15,724 nucleotides of DNA from Cerrena zonata (Eukaryota > Basidiomycota > Agaricomycetes > Polyporales > Cerrenaceae), in assembly GCA_038087015.1 (NCBI GenBank), contig JASBNA010000167.1, forward strand, positions 1-15,724, read 5' to 3'. The position numbers and the translations under genes are program-made. Positions 1 to 6,578 of this stretch are shown one piece after another. The notes beneath the pieces are model-generated. The model had not been told where the DNA came from. It searched no databases and saw only the letters and a list, made by a program, of their open reading frames with translations. Position 1 is the stretch's first letter; each line of letters opens with the position of its first letter.

Positions 1-1629
1 CCCAGAATTGCTTGATTTGTACATGAAAGGACATTCCGCTCTTAAGTATTTGCCAATTTTAAATGTTGAAGGTAATGTTGAACCCTACGTTATTGAAATG
101 GCTAAATTAGGATTTGTTAATCCATCTGACTTGGTTGATGGTAAAAAACTTGAGAATGGTAATGTAGTATCAACTGATAACTCACAATCACAGACTCCGA
201 CATTATCCGAAGCAAATGAATTAGCTAAGGCTAAAAATGGAGATGCTGAAAACAAGACTTCTGAAGATGAAAAGCCAATTATCAAAGTTCCAACTGATAT
301 TCATGATATAATATCTCAAAGATTACCACCAGAATTATATTTATATCAGTCTATTGGATTGGTTCCACTTTCATTATTAGGTGCCATAACCCAAGGCTTT
401 TTGAATATTAGACCACCTCCAGAAAGTGGATTGAGTGATGGTTATAAAAGATTAATCACATCACCATTTTATAGTAATTTAGTTGATGGACAGTTTAATT
501 TAATTACTCAATTACTTACAAGATATTATCAAGTTAAAAAAATTAAAGTCAGTTATTGGTTCAAAGATGAAGTGATTGAATTGAACAACAGATTACCTCA
601 ACCAATTTATAAAACTCTTAATCATCTAATATCATATTCTGGGGGTGACTCGAATAAAGCATTGATTTAATTGATTTTTTCGGAAACTTGAAAGAAGAAT
701 ATCCAGCTTCTAAAACACCATTTCATAAAGAAATTATCAACAATCAAGATATAATTTCAACATCATTATTACGAACCTTATTTTCTTTTGGGATCATTGA
801 TAACAAATCAAATAAATTAAGTTCTATTGGTCACATATTATCTGAGTTTATCAAAGAAAATAAAGATGAATTAAACGATGACTATCTTCAGGAATTGATT
901 ATTTTATTATTATTGATCAAATCCAACACTGTCAAATTGAATCAGTCTTCCAAAGATTTCACTAGTGTTCCAAAATTATTCAAAGATTCCGGAAGTGATG
1001 TAAGTTTGAGTAATGACGAACTCAATAAAATTACTTTAGTTTCTAGGGTCTTTTCACTTCATAGATTTAATGTCCACCCAATTAATTATCAAGGGCCAAT
1101 TTCTCGTTCATTGTTAAACTTTAGAAGTCACTTGAAATTCATTAAATCAAACTTAATTAATAATTTGGAATGTGTTTTAATTGATCTCATTGTTCGTCAA
1201 GAAAACAACAACATCAAGGTCAATTATACAAATAAGAATCAATGGTATGAATTAATTGACCAATTACCATTCTACAAAGATCTCGATAATACTTTATTGG
1301 GGGTAGTTGCAGAGATTTTCCTAGAATATACTTTAAAACAACAAAAATTTACTAGTTTAGATAAACAAACCTTAGTCAAAAGTGGGCACGATCATATTTT
1401 GAACACTGTTTTCCAAATCAATAACAGTTCCTTTAATATAAATGTTAATGGGATTAATAGTATTAGATCTTCGCAATACTATGAAGATTTCAATGCTGGC
1501 TTGAAATTATGGTCTTTATTCATCCAATTAGTCCAAACTGCCAATAAAATTGATTCTACATTGGTAAGCGACTCAACTTTGAAGGAGTTCAAAGAAACTG
1601 ATGAATGGCTTAAAGAGTATGTTGCCTAA
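1..1629 (+). CDS. MKT1: Mkt1 post-transcriptional regulator, 3' part, frameshifted
   Basis: This is the C-terminal two thirds of an Mkt1-like protein; its start lies left of the window. In S. cerevisiae Mkt1 (830 aa) has an XPG-nuclease-like fold, binds the ataxin-2 homologue Pbp1, and acts on mRNA translation and stability in the cytoplasm. The part seen is about 542 codons and corresponds to the region after the XPG fold, including the Mkt1 C-terminal domain. Segments such as RPPPESGLSDGYKRLITSPF and IDFFGNLKEEYP look typical of the family; this is recognition by eye, not an alignment. The coding frame runs to a TAA at 668-670, then the homologous sequence resumes in another frame (open from 658) and ends at TAA 1627-1629. 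The break is therefore confined to about 658-670. The two halves make one protein, so I list one gene. No in-frame CTG codon was found. Whether the break is real, allelic or a sequence error is unknown. Confidence 0.82.
655..670 (+). other. Frameshift site in MKT1
   Basis: The upstream MKT1 frame is closed by TAA at 668-670 and the downstream frame is closed by TAA at 655-657, so the change of frame must fall between them. It needs a loss of one base or a net gain of two. An imperfect direct repeat lies here (ATTGATTT at 661-668 and 670-677); a five-base gain within it, or loss of one T from the run at 666-668, would each explain the shift. No slippery heptamer is visible. Confidence 0.75.
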
Positions 1630-1968
1630 ATAGAAGGTTATATATACTGTTTTTTTTTTTTTCTTTTTAGAGCATTAAAGAGTTTTATGTTTTTTAGTAA
1701 TACCTGTAAAACGAATTTATTCATCAATACACATAACTGTGTTCCGTAGTTCCTAAGCATCTATCGCCGGCCAAAAGCATCTGGTAATGAATATTCCGTA
1801 AGCCCATCACAGTCGTCCGATTCGCCATAACGTTTTTTTTTTCTCCGTATGGGCTTTTGTTTCTAAAATGCGATTTAAACCAGAGTGAAAAACCGAATAT
1901 ATACAACAGCAAGATTCGAGTAATAGTCTTTTTCCTTAGTATTTTACCTAATTGCCGGTTCAATTAAG
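1630..1968. promoter_or_regulatory. MKT1-AIM24 intergenic region
   Basis: This 339-bp gap contains the MKT1 3' end and the AIM24 promoter. A TATATA element followed by a long T run (about 1640-1662) fits a yeast 3'-end/polyadenylation region for MKT1. A TATATA at about 1895-1900 lies some 70 bp before the AIM24 ATG and is a plausible TATA box. An 8-bp inverted repeat, AAGCCCAT at 1800-1807 and ATGGGCTT at 1849-1856, encloses a 41-base spacer with a T9-10 run. I see no RNA gene or conserved ORF; a 79-codon minus-strand ORF here has no recognisable features. Confidence 0.5.
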
Positions 1969-3049
1969 ATGATTAGAAGAGGATTGAATAGGTATTCCAG
2001 GGGGATAGTGCTGAACCAGATTCGAAATGTTGGAGTTCATAGTCGAGTATTAAATAGTGATTCAGCTAATAGTCATGATATAAGTGAAGAATTATCTAAC
2101 TCTAACTTACCACAAGGAACAGGTAGAGGACCGTTTATAGAGTTACCACATTTCAAGCCATTGGGGGTACCTAGTAATTTGTTGAACATTACGTTGCCAC
2201 AATCATCGAATCTTAGTATTAGAAATGGGTCAATTATTGCAGTCAATGGAGAATTGAATCAAATGACCTCCGAACATAAATTATTGAGTGCCAAGACCGG
2301 GTATGAAGAGATCACTACCCACGGAGCGGTATCGTTGATTGTTAACGGGGTTACTAGTCATCGTAACTATGATATTGAAAATTATTCAATAATCAAGATT
2401 GAAGATAATAAAGAAAGTTGGACTATATTGAACGATGATAGTTTAATTGCGTGGAGTGGATACAATATGAAGTTATCGCCAACGAGATGGTTGGATAAGT
2501 TCAATTCTTTCAAGACCGAAGGTAAAGGTATAATAGTTGTTAATGGATCAAATCAACTATACGATATTACATTGGCAGAAAATGAAACGTTATTACTTAA
2601 TCCAAATTCATTAATTGCCTTCTACCATGTCAACTTTTGAAACTGAAATATTACGTAGAAATACTAAGTTTCTTGAAATATTACCGATTTCATTACAAAA
2701 ACTTTTAATTGGCTTCTGGAGTGGTTTAAAAACACCTTTCACGAAAATGGGATTACCGCAATTGATTTCGACTAATTTTAATAAGCTCAGGGTATCATTT
2801 GATGATAAATTTGAGAAATTGGTTGACGATTGGAGTTTCAAGTCGACATTATCTACCGGGGCGAAGTATATGCATCGTTTTTTGCATTCAATCAGATTGA
2901 GTTTATTTGCTTTATTCGCTCGTAAACCAATTTTTTTCAAATTCAAGGGCCCAGGTAAGCTTCTTGTCAATAACGACCGAGTAGTTGCTAATGAAAGGAT
3001 ATTTAGCAAACAGGAAATTGAAGATATTTATCGGACCAATAGAGATTAA
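1969..3049 (+). CDS. AIM24: Aim24-like mitochondrial inner-membrane protein, frameshifted
   Basis: The product resembles Aim24, a mitochondrial protein of the AIM24 (TRAP-like beta-roll) family. In yeast it sits in the inner membrane and supports cristae/MICOS organisation and respiratory supercomplexes. The N terminus (MIRRGLNRYSRG) is rich in Arg with no acidic residue, as in a mitochondrial presequence. The middle holds family-like segments such as LNITLPQSSNLSIRNGSIIAVNG and SLIVNGVTSHRNYDIENY. The first frame ends in TGA at 2638-2640; the rest of the protein (from about NFETEILRR, ending TNRD) continues in the next frame to TAA at 3047-3049. Removing one base between 2613 and 2640 gives an intact 359-aa protein, close to the 394 aa of S. 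cerevisiae. The ATG at 1969 has A at -3. One CTG codon (residue 15) lies in the presequence. The family call is good; the status of the break is open. Confidence 0.8.
2612..2640 (+). other. Frameshift site in AIM24 (TTTTGA)
   Basis: The second frame is closed by TAA at 2612-2614 and the first by TGA at 2638-2640, so a +1 shift must occur between. The only run of four identical bases is T4 at 2635-2638, read AAC TTT TGA. Dropping one T gives AAC TTT GAA and restores the frame. The same site, a UUU codon directly before UGA, would let a Phe-tRNA re-pair one base forward, as at the bacterial prfB site. Confidence 0.7.
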
Positions 3050-3392
3050 CTTGTATAACTAATAAACACCATTGTTGCATGGTATCTCGTAATTTGACAT
3101 CAAAACAATGTAAAGTTTGTTAAGCGTTGTAAAGCTTTACCGTAATCAATGGGTTGACGTAGATTCGCTTAGTGGTTTTGGAATAGGAGTTTCCGATACT
3201 TCTATACTTGGATAGTTAATACAGCTTTTCCTTTCGAAGATTGACTACCGAACTCAAGTCTTGTATATCGTGGTTGTGCGGATGGTGCCACTAGTCGAAT
3301 AACCAATGAATAATCTACCAAAGTATTCACTAGTACCTTCACTAAAAAGAAGTAACCAGAAATAAATCGAATCTTCCATTAGATGCAAATCG

Positions 3393-3505
3393 ATTCAGCC
3401 ATTCTATACAGATAAATTCAGCCATTCTATACAGATACAACTCAACCATTCTATATAGATACAACTCAACCAATAGAATACAATATTAAATAGAATACAA
3501 TATTC
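3393..3505 (+). repeat. 23/24-bp tandem repeat, then 17-bp repeat
   Basis: The core TCA(G/A)CCATTCTATA(C/T)AGATA begins at 3395, 3418 and 3442, and a partial unit begins at 3466, giving spacings of 23, 24 and 24 bp. Directly after it, AATAGAATACAATATT occurs at 3472 and 3489, a 17-bp period. The unit does not contain the GGTGT core of Candida telomere repeats, so it does not look telomeric. Confidence 0.8.
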
Positions 3506-3539
3506 AATACAAATACACTTCAATATACTTCAACTTCAA

Positions 3540-3640
3540 TGTTTTAATGCTTCAATGCTTCAACATCAATGCTTCAATGCTTCAATGCTTCAATACAAGT
3601 CAATATTCAATACTTCAATACAATACTTCAATAAAGTCAG
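3540..3640 (+). repeat. 8-bp ATGCTTCA tandem repeat and CTTCAATA array
   Basis: ATGCTTCA is repeated twice, interrupted by ACATCA, then repeated three more times between 3547 and 3594. Degenerate CTTCAATAC/CAATACTTCAATA units continue to about 3635. The array is G-poor and translates to nothing recognisable. Confidence 0.8.
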
Positions 3641-3996
3641 TACAAATCCAAGAGAGGTCGTGTCCCTCCCCGTTTCCCTTTTCTGGAGTCGGCGGTTGCA
3701 ACATTTTTTGCATTTTGAAAAACACCCACTTCTTTTCTTTTCCCAATCAACGGCGGTAATCTAGAAAGACCCCATTGATCGAGGTAATCATCAGCTCAGT
3801 CATCGTCATTGAGCCAGCGAGTGCAGTCCCGCTACCAATTCCATAGTATAGGTGTGTACTGGTGCTCGCTCCATTGTTAGTTTAGGCGCCGACCCCTGGA
3901 GAGTTAAAACCTGGAAACTGGGCTAGGTTGTCATTCACGATCAAGGGTGTCTTGACCATTTCGATTGTTAGGCGCTTGGTGCTTGTTCCCAGTTCC

Positions 3997-4075
3997 TGAT
4001 TGATTTTCTGCTAGTGATCGACTCTTGTGATTGATTTGCTGCTAGTGATTGATTTGCTGCTAGTGATTGATTTGG
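3997..4075 (+). repeat. 18-bp tandem repeat TGATTGATTTGCTGCTAG
   Basis: Two exact 18-bp copies lie at 4028-4045 and 4046-4063, with a partial third from 4064. A one-mismatch copy (TTTCTGCTAG ending) lies at 3997-4014, separated from the others by a 13-bp degenerate unit. Two of the three plus-strand frames are stopped in every unit, so this is not a coding repeat. Confidence 0.85.
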
Positions 4076-4323
4076 CCGCCGGTTTTACTGCTGTGGAAAT
4101 TTCTGATTGAAAACATAACTAACGCTCTTGTGCTGAGGTCTGCAATTCCCATTTCACTTACATCCGCCCTTGTATCCTTTTGTTTCCCATCTTTACCCAC
4201 CATTTTCGCTTGTTTGTTCGGTTATTCGTGGTTCCCACTCCAAAGCTGGTCTTTGTACATTCTACTTTACTCAATTGCCTGAGTGAATACTAATACAAAG
4301 TTCAATTGCCTACTGAGTTAATA

Positions 4324-4475
4324 CAAAAAAACTCCCAGAAACCAAAAAAAACTCCCAGAAACCAAAAAAAAATTCCTAGAAAACGAAAAAAACACTCAGA
4401 AAACGAAAAAAACACTCAGAAAACAAAAAAAACTCAGAAAACAAAAAGAAAAACTCAGAAAACAAAAAAAAAAAA
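4324..4475 (+). repeat. A-rich 18-21-bp tandem repeat (A-tract plus CTC(CC)AGAAAC)
   Basis: About seven units follow one another, each a run of 7-9 A followed by a variant of CTCCCAGAAACC or ACTCAGAAAACG. The plus strand is strongly purine-biased throughout. The lysine-rich frame that crosses it is a by-product of the repeat. Confidence 0.8.
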
Positions 4476-4930
4476 TAAAAAAAGAGAAGCAGCGGACAAA
4501 CAAACAAAAAAAACTCAGTAAAAAAATAAAATTTTTTTTATTTGGTCCTTTTGGGTATTCCTTTGATTTAATCTGTAATATACTGCCATTTCTATCAGCT
4601 TAAGATCAATTGAATCACTTGTTATAACCATTTACTTGTTGTTATTGCTGTTTTGTTTCAAAGTCACTAGAAAAAGTTGAAAGTTGACATTTATCATCTG
4701 GTTTGGGGGAGTGTTAGATCAATAAAATAGCCTTGACCTTATTTATTAATTTTCATTTCTTCCAAAGAGTTGCCTTTTTCACAAAGCATTTATTTTTTTT
4801 GCCCTTGTCTTATTATTTTTTAAAGAACATTTTGATCCTTACCTTGATCATTAATAATAAGATACAATCTTTATTTCATTGTTGTTCTTTTTTCTATTTA
4901 TTCCAAGTCATATATGAATCAAGCATTAAA

Positions 4931-6223
4931 ATGGAAATTTCAAAAATTACTTCACCAAATGACTGGATCTACTTTGCCAAGGGTAATGCGAATATTTTAT
5001 TCAAATATACTGGGAATAATGATTATTTAAGGCATAAACTATTAAGAGTTCGTCTATTGAAAGAAGACGATCAATACATCTCGACGTGTGAATTATATGA
5101 TTTCATCGAGTTAAGATGTAAACATTTATTTCCTCAACAAATCATTGATATTCAATTAATTGTATTAACCACCGATTTTGTTAATCAACTAGATAATCAT
5201 GGTAATCAACTCATGTTAAAGGAAAGATATGGTTTATTAATTCCAAATATCTTAGATGGGAATTATACAAAACAATTCTTATCGAAAAATTGTCATCTTT
5301 ATATTGGTAATAATAATCCTTTTAATTATGATGATCAATTCCAAAATGAATATACTCAAAATAATATAAATGGTCATAAACTTGATCAAAATGATTCTAA
5401 CGATACAATTCCCACTAATGATTTGAATAATAGTCTGACAACAAATAATAATTACCCTACCAGTACAAAACAACCAGATTCTCCTAATCACCCCCATCGA
5501 AATATTGTTAATGATGATCGTAATAATATAATTAATGATGTAAGTTCATTAAAAGATTTCTCAACAAATAATAAAATTGATCTGGTAATTTTTGAAATAA
5601 AACCAAAATGGTTATATGATAATACTTCTTCAAATTATTGTCGAACTTGTCTGTTGAATATTTTAAAAGGTTATTCAAGACATTTTTGTCCACTTGATTT
5701 ACTTTATCCAGAAACAATAGATGAAGGTTTAGAAGATATTTTTTCAGTAATTCCAAAAGAATTATTAACTACAATTGAAGAAATTAATAGAATACCACTT
5801 AAACAATTATTTAAAATATTTTTAAGTAATCCAAATAGTGTTTTCCAAAGATTAAAAGAATATCAAAGAATTAATAATAAAAATGATTTAATTAAAAATT
5901 TAACTTCAATCGATGATGTTTCTCAAAATTTATCTTTGGTTATGACTTTAAGAGATGTCGGTTTATTCATAAAATTTGAAAAATACGATAAATATAATAA
6001 TATTCATAATAGTCAAAATAATATTAATAATTTAATCACCATTGAAAATTATGGTAAATTCTTATTAACCTGCAATATTTATGATTTGGATTTAAAATCA
6101 AAATTAAAATATAAGCATTGGTTAGATATTGAAGAAAAATTACAAAGTATTTATAACTCTTCAAATCCAAATTGGAGATACTGTATCAAACGTGATAACT
6201 CAGTTGATAATTTGGAAACATAA
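4931..6223 (+). CDS. IPK1: Inositol pentakisphosphate 2-kinase
   Basis: Ipk1 phosphorylates inositol 1,3,4,5,6-pentakisphosphate at position 2 to make phytate (IP6), which supports mRNA export through Gle1/Dbp5 and feeds inositol pyrophosphate synthesis; yeast Ipk1 is nuclear. The 430-aa product has the family's N-terminal G-N-A-N nucleotide-binding motif (residues 18-21), the signature EIKPKW (222-227), the CRTC...CPLDL segment (237-257) and the C-terminal YDLDLKSK (384-391), where the family has catalytic metal-binding Asp. S. cerevisiae Ipk1 is only 281 aa. Much of the difference is an Asn-rich insertion at about residues 123-215, just before EIKPKW. The frame is open further upstream, but the first ATG is at 4931 with A at -3, and the upstream frame is T-rich with no ATG. 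Three CTG codons occur (one in the insertion, one at residue 218, one at 241) and may be Ser. The gene converges on NCP1, 355 bp apart. Confidence 0.9.
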   Translation: MEISKITSPNDWIYFAKGNANILFKYTGNNDYLRHKLLRVRLLKEDDQYISTCELYDFIELRCKHLFPQQIIDIQLIVLTTDFVNQLDNHGNQLMLKERYGLLIPNILDGNYTKQFLSKNCHLYIGNNNPFNYDDQFQNEYTQNNINGHKLDQNDSNDTIPTNDLNNSLTTNNNYPTSTKQPDSPNHPHRNIVNDDRNNIINDVSSLKDFSTNNKIDLVIFEIKPKWLYDNTSSNYCRTCLLNILKGYSRHFCPLDLLYPETIDEGLEDIFSVIPKELLTTIEEINRIPLKQLFKIFLSNPNSVFQRLKEYQRINNKNDLIKNLTSIDDVSQNLSLVMTLRDVGLFIKFEKYDKYNNIHNSQNNINNLITIENYGKFLLTCNIYDLDLKSKLKYKHWLDIEEKLQSIYNSSNPNWRYCIKRDNSVDNLET

Positions 6224-6578
6224 TCCTAACAAGCATTACCTTTACCCATTCCTTTCGACTTGTCATACTCCTTCATTTATCATCAATTTTTTAATTCGTT
6301 TCATAAATTTTTAATAATATATATGATTTTTTTCCTCGACCTTCTCGTATTCATTTATTTTAAATATGTGATTAATTCTTTTTGAATCTGATCTCTTTAG
6401 CATTTAATAATATATTTGACTTTTTCCAATCTTTATTTTGTAAAATTCTTCACGACTTACATTAGGTTTAGTTAAATATTTGTTATTTACTAAATTGTAT
6501 ATAGATATATTATTTTATTTATTAAACAAACTCTTAACGAACAATTTTTTTTGAAATAATTAATAGAATTTATACAGT
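6224..6578. terminator. Convergent 3' region of IPK1 and NCP1
   Basis: This 355-bp, strongly AT-rich spacer separates the stop codons of two convergent genes. It contains several TATATA/TATAGATATATT elements (for example about 6317-6322 and 6498-6512) and T or A runs of the kind used for yeast polyadenylation on either strand. No ORF, repeat or RNA gene is apparent. Confidence 0.5.

Larger units (their letters stand above)
3050..4930. other. 1.9-kb gene-free region rich in minisatellites
   Basis: This is the longest gene-free stretch in the window. No open frame on either strand exceeds about 71 codons, and none looks like a protein. It holds four different short tandem repeats, listed separately. 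Roughly 3650-4260 is visibly less AT-rich and pyrimidine-rich. An interrupted inverted repeat there, AGCGAG near 3818 and CTCGCT near 3866, could form a stem. About 4520-4930 is T-rich and ends at the IPK1 start, so it probably carries the IPK1 promoter. The region could be a long promoter, an eroded gene or a non-coding RNA locus. I recognise no LTR, tRNA, snRNA or RNase P signature. Confidence 0.5.

Noticed and set aside
668..670. Programmed frameshifting at the MKT1 stop
   Set aside because: The required -1 shift has no X-XXY-YYZ heptamer, and tRNA-Ile on AUU cannot re-pair one base back on GAU.
2611..3009. 132-codon minus-strand ORF antisense to AIM24
   Set aside because: It is the shadow of the real AIM24 frame, which carries the family-like sequence.
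3073..3703. Possible solo LTR bounded by TGTTGC...GCAACA
   Set aside because: The ends are inverted, but the flanking five bases (ACCAT and TTTTT) are not a target-site duplication, no second copy is in the window, and the interior is simple repeats.
4306..4521. 71-codon lysine-rich ORF
   Set aside because: It is the translation of an A-rich tandem repeat and has no conserved or non-repeat content.
4733..4930. N-terminal extension of IPK1 by 66 codons
   Set aside because: The frame is open but has no ATG before 4931, and the sequence is T-rich promoter-like DNA giving a Phe/Leu-rich peptide.
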